Shown piece by piece: positions 54,401-60,582 of a stretch of DNA of 64,000 nt. The DNA lies in contig JAILLP010000016.1 of assembly GCA_024693065.1 (NCBI GenBank), positions 1 through 64,000 of the forward strand, written 5' to 3'. The notes beneath the pieces were generated by a model. The model made no database searches, had not been told where the DNA came from, and saw nothing but the letters and a program-made list of their open reading frames with translations. Numbering within the stretch: position 1 is the first letter of the stretch; each line of letters begins with the position of its first letter. The position numbers were made by a program, and so were the translations under genes. Origin of the DNA: Paludibacteraceae bacterium. Its GTDB lineage: Bacteria; Bacteroidota; Bacteroidia; Bacteroidales; Paludibacteraceae.

Positions 54401-54632
54401 CCTCCTCGACGAAATAAGGGGTGATAGGCAAGAAATAGACCTTGTCGGCCACACCCTCCGATGTCTGGATCGTCGCGATGTTCGGATTAATCAAAACTGT
54501 GGAGATACCCTCCTCGCGCATTGCCTTCAGTGCTTGCGAACCGGAATAGTCGAACTCTCCCGCTTGCCCAATCTTCAGGGCTCCGGAGCCAAGCAAAATG
54601 ACCTTTTTTAACTTCTGACTCATATCATTCAA
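51405..54632 (-). CDS. carB: Carbamoyl-phosphate synthase large subunit
   Basis: 1075 residues, the synthetase subunit that makes carbamoyl phosphate for pyrimidines and arginine. It is two homologous ATP-grasp halves. The first begins VILLGSGALKIGQAGEFDYSG and includes MVRSAYALGGLGSGI. The second begins VVLGSGAYRIGSSVEFDW and includes LIRPSYVLSGAAMNV. The C-terminal ~130 residues are an MGS-like regulatory domain (GVLVSSGDIRGKVDLLDACKLLAAGGYKIYATEGT, MNIISLLQEHQVDLVVNIPK). carA is not adjacent. A leader frame and terminator-type hairpin precede the start codon, suggesting attenuation. Confidence 0.97.
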   Translation of the reverse strand: MNDMSQKLKKVILLGSGALKIGQAGEFDYSGSQALKAMREEGISTVLINPNIATIQTSEGVADKVYFLPITPYFVEEVIKKEQPDGILLAFGGQTALNCGTELYTSGTLKKYGVQVLGTSVDAIMITEDRDLFVKKLKEIEAKTPVSQAVENMEDALTVARRIGYPVMVRSAYALGGLGSGICANEKEFVELCDSALAHSKQILVEESLKGWKEIEFEVIRDKNDHCFTVVPMENFDPLGIHTGESIVVAPIISLTQEQISMLQEISQKVVRHIGIVGECNIQYAFNAETNDYRIIEINARLSRSSALASKASGYPLAFVAAKLALGYSLDQIGEMGTPNSAYVAPSVDYIIVKIPRWDLSKFVGVDREINSSMKSVGEIMSIGKSFEEIMQKGLRMIGQGMHGFVGNHDIEFNDLDTELSHPTDLRIFAIAAALEKGYSIEKIVDLTKIDKWFIGKLKNIVDYTKVLGQYKKIEDIPANVMKEAKRLGFSDFQIARFSENPTNNMEKEILRVRALRKKQNIVPAVRRINTVASEHPELTNYLYMTYGETEHSIDYSYRNDKNIVVLGSGAYRIGSSVEFDWCSVNAVKTARQLGYKSIMINYNPETVSTDYDMCDRLYFDELSFERVLDVIDLENPKGVIVSVGGQIPNNLAMKLYRQNVPVLGTSPVSIDRAENRHKFSAMLDQLGIDQPRWGELTSSEDIDNFIKEVGFPVLIRPSYVLSGAAMNVCYNREQMETFLKMAAKVSKEYPVVVSSFLQGAKEIEFDAVAKNGEIVEYAISEHVEFAGVHSGDATLVFPAQKIYLETVRQIKKVSKKIAKELNISGPFNIQFLAKDNAVKVIECNLRSSRSFPFVSKVLKRNFIETATKIMLDAPFEKPDSSTYDIDYVGVKASQFSFARLHKADPVLGVDMSSTGEVGCIGKDFDSAIMTALLSVGYVVPKKGVLVSSGDIRGKVDLLDACKLLAAGGYKIYATEGTQKFLADHGVEATVVSWPDEQNHNMNIISLLQEHQVDLVVNIPKNQTRRELTNGYKIRRSAIDHNIPLMTNARLASAFIKAFCNMKETDIEIKTWQEY

Positions 54633-54657
54633 ATTTTAAACATAACATTCGTAAACA

Positions 54658-54687
54658 AAAAAAATGCGTTGAAGAAAGTCTCAACGC
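54658..54687 (-). terminator. Terminator hairpin in the carB leader (candidate attenuator)
   Basis: On the minus strand GCGTTGA, an 8-base loop and TCAACGC (54666-54687) are followed by A and seven T. This is a complete Rho-independent terminator. It lies only 25 bases before the carB start codon and inside the predicted carB transcript, so it must be bypassed for carB to be expressed. Confidence 0.85.
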
Positions 54688-54691
54688 AACA

Positions 54692-54808
54692 TCAAAAAAC
54701 AATATTAAAAAAACAGAATGAATCGACAACTTTCATTGTCTCCCCGAAATCTATATCCTTATGTATTCCTCTCAAGTTCACTCCGTTTTTTAAATTTTCT
54801 GCATCCAT
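54692..54808 (-). CDS. Putative 38-residue leader peptide of carB
   Basis: A short frame from ATG (54808) to TGA (54692-54694) lies between the predicted promoter and the attenuator hairpin. It begins MDAENLKNGVNLRGIHKD and ends DSFCFFNIVF. Its last codons are written by two U-runs (seven and six U), and the stop lies five bases before the terminator stem. This is the arrangement of the pyrBI leader of enterobacteria, where UTP shortage stalls RNA polymerase in U-runs so that the following ribosome blocks the terminator. Existence of the peptide is inferred; no homologue is recognised. Confidence 0.6.
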   Translation of the reverse strand: MDAENLKNGVNLRGIHKDIDFGETMKVVDSFCFFNIVF

Positions 54809-54821
54809 TCTAAAATTTCGG

Positions 54822-54829
54822 CAAAGGTA
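54822..54829 (-). promoter_or_regulatory. Promoter -7 box of carB
   Basis: TACCTTTG on the minus strand fits TAnnTTTG. The -33 box is imperfect (TTTC about 18 bases upstream). It lies 13 bases before the leader-peptide ATG. Confidence 0.65.
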
Positions 54830-54921
54830 GTGCTTTTGTATGAAACTGAAAAATAATAACAAATATTTTTTCTAGAGACGACACGACGGATTTATTTGAC
54901 ATAATGGAGATCCATAATCAT

Positions 54922-54956
54922 TTACTATTTAGTTATTTACAATTTACTATTTCCCG
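54922..54956 (-). repeat. Interspersed AAATAGTAAATTGTAAAT repeat, inverted copy
   Basis: Read on the minus strand, about 33 bases (AAATAGTAAATTGTAAAT, then AACTAAATAGTAAAT) match the distal ends of the duplicated OmpA upstream blocks (about 5774-5806 and 6604-6636) with about three differences. It lies between the carB and PHP promoters. The remaining sequence to 55040 holds no recognisable gene. Confidence 0.75.
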
Positions 54957-55040
54957 AGCGGAAAGTCTGATCTTCTTCTGTCATGTCTCTATGAGGTTCG
55001 ATCCGCTTCGACCGAAAATTTTCCAAATACCCGCATAACG

Positions 55041-55072
55041 ATTGATACATTCAGGGATTTTAATTATATTTG
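55041..55072 (+). promoter_or_regulatory. Promoter of the PHP phosphatase gene
   Basis: ATTG (55041-55044), 20 bases, then TATATTTG (55065-55072). The -33 core TTG and the -7 box fit the consensus, 18 bases before the ATG. Confidence 0.72.
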
Positions 55073-55090
55073 TATAAACAGAGGTAGAAT

Positions 55091-55807
55091 ATGAAGGTAG
55101 CGTTAGACGTACATACACATACGATTGTGAGCGGGCACGCTTACAGTACCATACAAGAGATGGCCAAGGCTGCGGCGGAGAAAGGGTTGCAGATTCTAGG
55201 CATGGCGGAACACGGACCCACCATCAAAGGGGCGTGCGACGCGGCATACTTCAACAACTTGAGCGTTATTCCGGAAGAGATATATGGGGTGAAGATCCTT
55301 GTGGGTGCCGAGATCAACATCTTGGACACCTACGGCTCGTTGGACCTTAGCGAGAAGAGCATCCGCAAACTGAAGATCCGCATAGCGGGTATCCACCACT
55401 CTTGTTACCGCCCAGGCACAGTCGAAGAGAACACGGATGCGGTTATCGGGGTGATGAAGAACCCGCTGATCGACATCATCAGCCATCCCGCCGATGGTAC
55501 GGCCGACCTCGATTATGAGCGGTTGGTGCAGACCGCCAAGGAGACGCGGGCGATGCTGGAGATCAACAACAGCTCCCTCAGCCCGAGCCGAGGCAAGGAA
55601 AAGGCTTGGGAATGCCACAAGCAACTGCTCACCCTCTGCAAGAAATATGAACTAATGGTGATCATGGGAAGCGATGCGCATATATCCTTCGACGTGGCCC
55701 GCTACGACCACATCTACCGATTGCTCCAAGAGGTGGAGTTCCCGGAGGCTCTGCTTATCAACGACAAGCCCGACCTGTTTTGGCAACGCCTCCAAAGAAA
55801 AGAATAA
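55091..55807 (+). CDS. PHP-domain phosphatase (YcdX family)
   Basis: 238 residues. A PHP metal-dependent hydrolase with trinuclear metal-site motifs: DVHTHTIVSGHAYSTIQEMA at the N-terminus, MAEHGPTIKGAC, LVGAEINILDTYG, GIHHSCYRPG, DIISHPADG and MGSDAHISFDVARYD. The YcdX subgroup (alkaline phosphatase-like) fits by length. The substrate is unknown. It ends one base before the convergent arginase-like gene. Confidence 0.9.
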   Translation: MKVALDVHTHTIVSGHAYSTIQEMAKAAAEKGLQILGMAEHGPTIKGACDAAYFNNLSVIPEEIYGVKILVGAEINILDTYGSLDLSEKSIRKLKIRIAGIHHSCYRPGTVEENTDAVIGVMKNPLIDIISHPADGTADLDYERLVQTAKETRAMLEINNSSLSPSRGKEKAWECHKQLLTLCKKYELMVIMGSDAHISFDVARYDHIYRLLQEVEFPEALLINDKPDLFWQRLQRKE

Positions 55808-55808
55808 A

Positions 55809-56921
55809 TCAGTTCATATAATGCCGCATCCAGATATCTGGGATATCCCCGTCACACGCCGTTTGGTAGTCTGACGGAAGACAAGCGTAGATTCTTTCGC
55901 CTGCTATTGTTGGTATCTTAATCCACCATCTATTATTCAGCCTATTGTGATAGAAGTGGATATTCTTCTCGTTCTCGGAAGGGAAAATCGCCACACGCTC
56001 CTCATAGGAACTTATTTCTCTCTTAGGATAATCGCCGTAACGGTTGTCGAGTCCTTCGAGGAAGTGCCAGATGATTTGTGCCGCAAGGGATGCGGTCTGG
56101 TCGCTATCGTCAAAGGCGGGGTTAGTCTCGAAAAGGCCGAAAAGGGAGATCCTGTCGCTCAGTCCAGCGTAGTGGGATAGCTGGCAGATTTCCTCGCCCG
56201 TCAACCCATTAGGGATGGCGGAGGCGAAGCCAGGCGAATCAGCGTGGCGGACGACGGACATATCAATGCTGAGCAGGTCCGTATCCCGCAGCAATGGTTC
56301 GGCGGAAGCGATGTTCCTGAACATCTCCCCGACACGCACCAATTGGCACTTATGCTTCTGCAATTCACCCAGGAAAGGCTTCGGGCAATAATATCCTTGA
56401 TAACCCAAAAGCCGTAGCTCCTCGTTGTGCGGGTCTTCGATGATACGGTCCATGAAAGCGTTCGCATCGAATATCTGGGAAGAGCTGAACGGGTAGTCCA
56501 GTTTACGGTCCACCAATGTGGTCGTTATCTGAGGCAGCTTCTCCCTCATCGCCTCGAAGAGCGGAAGGGTGAGTTCATGGCTACCGCCCATGATGACAGG
56601 AATCACACCCATCGATAAAAGCTCTTCCGTGACATTCCTAAGGGCCGCATACGTATCGGCTAATGTCTTGCCTTTCTTTAGATTTCCTAAGTCCCTGATT
56701 TTTATATTACTGAATCCTCCTCGCAGGGCATAGAGTTGTTGGCGGATAGCGTCCGGTGCGGTTGCGCTCCCGGGGTTCGTGTCGTTCATCTCGCTTTTCA
56801 CTCCGATCAGGGCGACGTTGAAATCCTCCTCCACCCAATCATTGGACAGGGAGAATTGGCGGGGGAAACAGACATAGTTGGCGTGGATATCCTCACACTT
56901 ATCGAAATATAGGTCTAACAT
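55809..56921 (-). CDS. Arginase/formimidoylglutamase-fold protein with degenerate metal site
   Basis: 370 residues with ureohydrolase-fold landmarks: VALIGVKSEMND, SATAPDAIRQQLYAL, IPVIMGGSHELT (112-118) and a late LFGLFETNPAFDD. The metal ligands are largely lost. The DAHxD motif reads DRKLD (138-142) and the SxDxDxxDP motif reads SIDMSVVRH (218-226), so only part of the Mn-binding set survives. Similar Bacteroidetes proteins are usually annotated formimidoylglutamase, but hydrolase activity is doubtful here. The rest of the protein is intact, which argues against a pseudogene. Confidence 0.82.
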   Translation of the reverse strand: MLDLYFDKCEDIHANYVCFPRQFSLSNDWVEEDFNVALIGVKSEMNDTNPGSATAPDAIRQQLYALRGGFSNIKIRDLGNLKKGKTLADTYAALRNVTEELLSMGVIPVIMGGSHELTLPLFEAMREKLPQITTTLVDRKLDYPFSSSQIFDANAFMDRIIEDPHNEELRLLGYQGYYCPKPFLGELQKHKCQLVRVGEMFRNIASAEPLLRDTDLLSIDMSVVRHADSPGFASAIPNGLTGEEICQLSHYAGLSDRISLFGLFETNPAFDDSDQTASLAAQIIWHFLEGLDNRYGDYPKREISSYEERVAIFPSENEKNIHFYHNRLNNRWWIKIPTIAGERIYACLPSDYQTACDGDIPDIWMRHYMN

Positions 56922-57038
56922 CAGCGATACGGTTTTTTACGATTGATACGCGAATTTATGGAAACAAAAAGAGAACTAGGCATCGTGAAGAGGAAAAAAC
57001 GATTCGTCTCGGGAATAATTGGGGCGGGACGAAAAAAA

Positions 57039-57070
57039 TTCGCCTCTTCGTCAAATATTTATTATCTTTG
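57039..57070 (+). promoter_or_regulatory. Promoter of the Rieske-like lipoprotein gene
   Basis: TTCG (57039-57042), 20 bases, then TATCTTTG (57063-57070). It lies inside the longer open frame from 56943, and therefore supports the GTG at 57090 as the true start. Confidence 0.65.
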
Positions 57071-57089
57071 CAAGAAAACATATATAGCA

Positions 57090-57536
57090 GTGAAGAGGTA
57101 CTTCATATACTTTTCTTTGGTAATATCCTTTTTGATTTCTTTTTCGTGCAAAGATGACGAGTCTCTTGTCCCGAACAGTGAAGTCTATGTGAAGACCCGT
57201 ACGAGTGAGTATAATGAGTTGCGAACGCCGAATCATGTAGTCGTATTCGAAAATGATGGACTTTATCCATCCAATTTCAAGTTAGGATATGGTGGCGTTG
57301 CCATTTTCCGCGATCTGGAAGGCAAATTGGGTTGTTGTGACTTGGCGTGTCCGAACGACAAGTCGAGGATGAATCCGATAACGATTAGCATGCCTTTTGC
57401 CACGTGTCCACTATGTGGGTCCAAGTTTGACTTGTCGTATAGCGTAGGCAATGCTGTTGGGGGGACATCAAATGTCCCACTCAGAATGTATAGGAATATC
57501 CGTGATACAGGGGAATATATTGTTGTGACGAATTAA
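57090..57536 (+). CDS. Rieske-like lipoprotein with Cys in place of His ligands
   Basis: 148 residues from the GTG at 57090. The frame is open from 56943, but the promoter at 57039-57070 and the lipoprotein signal starting at MKRYFIYFSLVISFLISFSC (lipobox Cys20) favour the later start. The C-terminal half looks like a Rieske ferredoxin: CCDLACPND (Cys82, 83, 87), then FATCPLCGSKFDL (Cys106, Cys109) and NVPLRMYRNI. In a Rieske centre the second residue of each pair is His (CPWHG); here it is Cys. It may hold a Cys4 iron or zinc site instead. The role is unknown. Confidence 0.72.
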   Translation: MKRYFIYFSLVISFLISFSCKDDESLVPNSEVYVKTRTSEYNELRTPNHVVVFENDGLYPSNFKLGYGGVAIFRDLEGKLGCCDLACPNDKSRMNPITISMPFATCPLCGSKFDLSYSVGNAVGGTSNVPLRMYRNIRDTGEYIVVTN

Positions 57537-57559
57537 TATCTGTAAGGTTTTCACAAATA

Positions 57560-58468
57560 ATGCGAAGCAAAGGAAGGAATTTTTGGCATTTGATGGCCAT
57601 CGTGACGATGATTTTTTGGGGTACCAGTTTTGTGTCCACAAAAGTGTTGCTCTGCCATGGATTCTCCGCAATATTCATCTTTGTCGTCCGATTTATCTTC
57701 ACGTACTTGCTACTACTGCTATTATCGCATGACAACATGTTCTCCAAGAACAAGAAGGATGAGTTTTTTCTGTTTCTGGGGGGAATCATGGGTGGTACGC
57801 TCTATTTCTGGTTGGAGAACACTGCTCTTATGCACTCCCCCTCCTCGAACGTTTCGCTCATCGTATGCACGAATCCGTTGATGATCTTTATCGTCGTCAG
57901 TCTATTGTTCAAGAAAGAACCATTGAACAGACGCCAGGTGATTGGTTCATTATTGACGTTTTTAGGGATGATACTCGTCGTGCTGAACGGCCATTTTTAT
58001 CTGCACCTCTCACCCAAAGGAGACCTACTCGCTTTGGGGGCTGCGATCACGTGGGTTATCTATTCCATCAGCGTAAAGAAACTGCACGAAAAATATTCCA
58101 GCCTATTTATCACGAGGAAGGTATTCTTTTACAGCTGTCTAACGGCCATCCCGTTGTTGCTGATCGAACGACCAGACATTCCATGGGAGAACTTCAAAAC
58201 GCCTGTCGTGATACTGAATTTCCTGCTATTATCCATATTCTCGTCATTATTTGGCTATTTGGTATGGAACCTCGTGCTGAAGAACTTAGGGACAGTGTTG
58301 GCTTCCAACTATATTTATTCGATTCCGCTTGTCACGATCATCACTGCGGTGATCGCATTGGACGAGCATATCACGTGGGTGGCGCTTCTCGGAGCGTTGG
58401 CCATTGTGGTCGGGATGGTGATGGCTGAATACAGAGGGAAAAGCGGATCGAGCTCCGAAGAGGGGTGA
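57560..58468 (+). CDS. EamA/DMT-family transporter
   Basis: 302 residues with about ten membrane helices. The DMT pattern is clear: IVTMIFWGTSFVSTKVLLCHG, WLENTALMHSPSSNVSLIVCTNPLMIFIV, RRQVIGSLLTFLGMILVV, and in the second half GDLLALGAAITWVIYSISVKKL and LASNYIYSIPLVTIITAVIALDEHITW. It probably exports a small metabolite; the substrate cannot be inferred. It lies 23 bases after the Rieske-like gene, so the two may be co-transcribed. It ends before a hairpin shared with the convergent operon. Confidence 0.9.
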   Translation: MRSKGRNFWHLMAIVTMIFWGTSFVSTKVLLCHGFSAIFIFVVRFIFTYLLLLLLSHDNMFSKNKKDEFFLFLGGIMGGTLYFWLENTALMHSPSSNVSLIVCTNPLMIFIVVSLLFKKEPLNRRQVIGSLLTFLGMILVVLNGHFYLHLSPKGDLLALGAAITWVIYSISVKKLHEKYSSLFITRKVFFYSCLTAIPLLLIERPDIPWENFKTPVVILNFLLLSIFSSLFGYLVWNLVLKNLGTVLASNYIYSIPLVTIITAVIALDEHITWVALLGALAIVVGMVMAEYRGKSGSSSEEG

Positions 58469-58494
58469 TAGGTCATAGCGTATCATACATGGGG

Positions 58495-58540
58495 GAAAAA
58501 ACGGAGGGCATATCCATGAGTGGATGTGCCCTCCGTTGTT
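58495..58540. terminator. Terminator between EamA and the pyrE operon
   Basis: Perfect 10-base stem ACGGAGGGCA (58501-58510) with TGCCCTCCGT (58527-58536), plus an inner ATCCA/TGGAT. On the minus strand it is followed by a T-run, so it is mainly the terminator of the leftward operon. Confidence 0.87.
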
Positions 58541-58556
58541 ATCGATGACCAATGGC

Positions 58557-58976
58557 TTATAGCTCGCCGTAAGGCAACGACGCCAACATCTCAGCCATCT
58601 TATTCAACATCTCCTTGATGGGTTTCTCCACCATCATCTTAATCATCATGTTGATTTCCGCCTTCAGTGTAATTTTGATGCGGGTATCGTTCGCATCGAC
58701 AGCCTTGAGTTGTACCCACAGGTTGAAATCGATTGGCGCTTGGTCAGATCCGAACTTGATGGTCTTGTTCGGCTCGCGCTCGATGATTCTTAGGCTGACC
58801 TGTCCCAATGGAGGAATGTCGAATCCGCAGCTATCAGCGTCGAAGGTGATGTTTTGAACCTTGTCCTGAGGAAGTTTGTCCTTTAGTTTTTCCAGGTTCC
58901 TGAGATCAGAGATGACACTGAATATCTTCTCGTCGCTATACGTTGATTTGGTGATGGTACTTTCTATTGTTGTCAT
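58557..58976 (-). CDS. SRPBCC (polyketide cyclase/START-like) family protein
   Basis: 139 residues with the START/Bet v1-like pattern: TTIESTITKSTYSDEKIFSVISDLRNLEKLK at the N-terminus, central beta-strands (GQVSLRIIEREPNKTIKFGS) and a long C-terminal helix (MVEKPIKEMLNKMAEMLASL). These small proteins bind a hydrophobic ligand; the ligand here is unknown. It is the last gene of the leftward operon, nine bases after pyrE. No catalytic residues can be assigned. Confidence 0.86.
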   Translation of the reverse strand: MTTIESTITKSTYSDEKIFSVISDLRNLEKLKDKLPQDKVQNITFDADSCGFDIPPLGQVSLRIIEREPNKTIKFGSDQAPIDFNLWVQLKAVDANDTRIKITLKAEINMMIKMMVEKPIKEMLNKMAEMLASLPYGEL

Positions 58977-58985
58977 ATCATGAAA

Positions 58986-59618
58986 TTATTTACCCCACAC
59001 ATCTGGGTTTTTACGCCATTCTTTCAATGTAGCCATCTCGCTTTCTCCGATACATTTCGTATCCAAAAGATGTTGCAGTACCGCCTCGTAGTTGGAGAGG
59101 GTAGTCAGTTCCACCTTCGCCTCTGCGAATTGGTTAGCGGCGAGCGGGAATCCGTATGTGAAGATAGCCACCATGCCCAATACCTGCGCACCAGCCTCAC
59201 GGAGAGCGTTGACAGCCTTCAGGCTGCTACCGCCTGTGGAGATAAGGTCTTCGATGACGACCACCTTTTGTCCCGCCTTGAGTTCTCCTTCGATGATGTT
59301 ACCCATTCCGTGGTCTTTAGGGGAAGAACGGACATAGATGAAAGGTTTTCCGAGCAGTTCAGCCACAAGAACACCTTGGGCGATAGCACCTGTCGCAACA
59401 CCGGCGATTACTTCCACATCCTTGTATTTCTCACGTACGATGTTCGCCAGTTCCTCCTTGATGAGGGTGCGGATCTCAGGATAAGCCAATGTCTTACGGT
59501 TGTCGCAGTAGATAGGGGATTTCCATCCGGAAGCCCATGTGAATGGAGAAGAAGGCTGAACCTTGACAGCCTTGATGCCGAGAAGCTTTTCGGCGATCAG
59601 ATTTTGAACATTGCTCAT
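58986..59618 (-). CDS. pyrE: Orotate phosphoribosyltransferase
   Basis: 210 residues. It joins orotate to PRPP to form OMP in pyrimidine biosynthesis. The PRPP-binding motif is VVVIEDLISTGGSSLKAVN. The N-terminal FTWASGWKSPIYCDNRKTL (orotate site) and VIAGVATGAIAQGVLVAELL are typical. It lies 27 bases after the sugar-kinase gene. No attenuator hairpin like that of carB was seen in front of it. Confidence 0.96.
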   Translation of the reverse strand: MSNVQNLIAEKLLGIKAVKVQPSSPFTWASGWKSPIYCDNRKTLAYPEIRTLIKEELANIVREKYKDVEVIAGVATGAIAQGVLVAELLGKPFIYVRSSPKDHGMGNIIEGELKAGQKVVVIEDLISTGGSSLKAVNALREAGAQVLGMVAIFTYGFPLAANQFAEAKVELTTLSNYEAVLQHLLDTKCIGESEMATLKEWRKNPDVWGK

Positions 59619-59645
59619 ATCGTAACAGTTTATAAGTTGTATTGA

Positions 59646-60578
59646 TTATTTTTTCGAGATGAATTGTTGGGCGTAATCCGGAGTGATATAGTTCTCTAAC
59701 GTTGTGCATACGTAGGAGGAGAAATCTATCGCATAGCGGATGATAGCATCCCATTGTGAATTTGACAGTCCGTTTTTCAGATCTTCCAGTGTTACATTCT
59801 CCTTGATGAGTCCGTAGATGATGCCGGCATTGAAGTTATCGCCTGCGCCGACGGTGCTGACAGGCGTGATTTTATTGCCGGAGTAAGTCTTGCTGAACTT
59901 CTCGCCGAAGACGTGTGCACCCTTTTCTCCAAGCGTATAGATGAAATTCTTGGAATAGAAGCCCACATGGTCGTTGTAGATTTGTTCTGCGCCTGTTTCC
60001 CCGTAGATGTTCAGGAAATCCTCGTCGGAGCCTTTTATGATGTCCGCATATTCGAAGTTGTCGAGGATGGTAGGCATTAGGTGACGTACGTCGTTGATAT
60101 GCGACTTGCGGAAATTCACGTCGTAATAGATGATGGCCTTTTTAGCTTTTGCCACGTCCAGCAAATCCACTAGTTTGTCATGCAATACCGGATTGAGGGC
60201 GAAGTATGAACCAATTATTAGGATATCATCCGCCTGAATGTCTGGCATGATATAATCGAGTCTGTCGTGTGGATAATCCTTGTAGAAAAGATAGTCAGCG
60301 TTCTGTTTCTCATCGAGGAAAGCCAACGCTAGTGGGGTTTTCCCTCTGTCAAAAGAGTATATGAATTCTGTTTTGACATTATTCTTATCGAGAAAATCTC
60401 TGATAATCATGCCAATCTTGTCGTTGCCGATTTCACTGATGAAGATAGGTTCCAGTCCCAATCTTCCTAAGGAGATTAATGCGTTGTAGACCGATCCGCC
60501 TGGTTTAGCGCTTACGGGTTGGTCTTCCTTAAACAAAATGTCGAAAACAGTTTCTCCGACGCCGATGATTTTTCTCAT
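59646..60578 (-). CDS. PfkB-family carbohydrate kinase (fructokinase-like)
   Basis: 310 residues, a ribokinase-fold sugar kinase. KPGGSVYNALISLGRLG is the N-terminal PfkB signature region and STVGAGDNFNAGIIYGL is the C-terminal one, with the catalytic Asp in GAGD. The start GVGETVFDILF is typical of fructokinase-like members in Bacteroidetes. It phosphorylates a monosaccharide, most likely fructose, with ATP; the substrate is inferred. It lies four bases after the lipoprotein gene. Confidence 0.92.
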   Translation of the reverse strand: MRKIIGVGETVFDILFKEDQPVSAKPGGSVYNALISLGRLGLEPIFISEIGNDKIGMIIRDFLDKNNVKTEFIYSFDRGKTPLALAFLDEKQNADYLFYKDYPHDRLDYIMPDIQADDILIIGSYFALNPVLHDKLVDLLDVAKAKKAIIYYDVNFRKSHINDVRHLMPTILDNFEYADIIKGSDEDFLNIYGETGAEQIYNDHVGFYSKNFIYTLGEKGAHVFGEKFSKTYSGNKITPVSTVGAGDNFNAGIIYGLIKENVTLEDLKNGLSNSQWDAIIRYAIDFSSYVCTTLENYITPDYAQQFISKK

Positions 60579-60582
60579 TGTA

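Noticed and set aside
54985-55020. tRNA-like T-loop sequence GGTTCGATCC
   Set aside because: No acceptor, anticodon or D arm can be folded around it on either strand.
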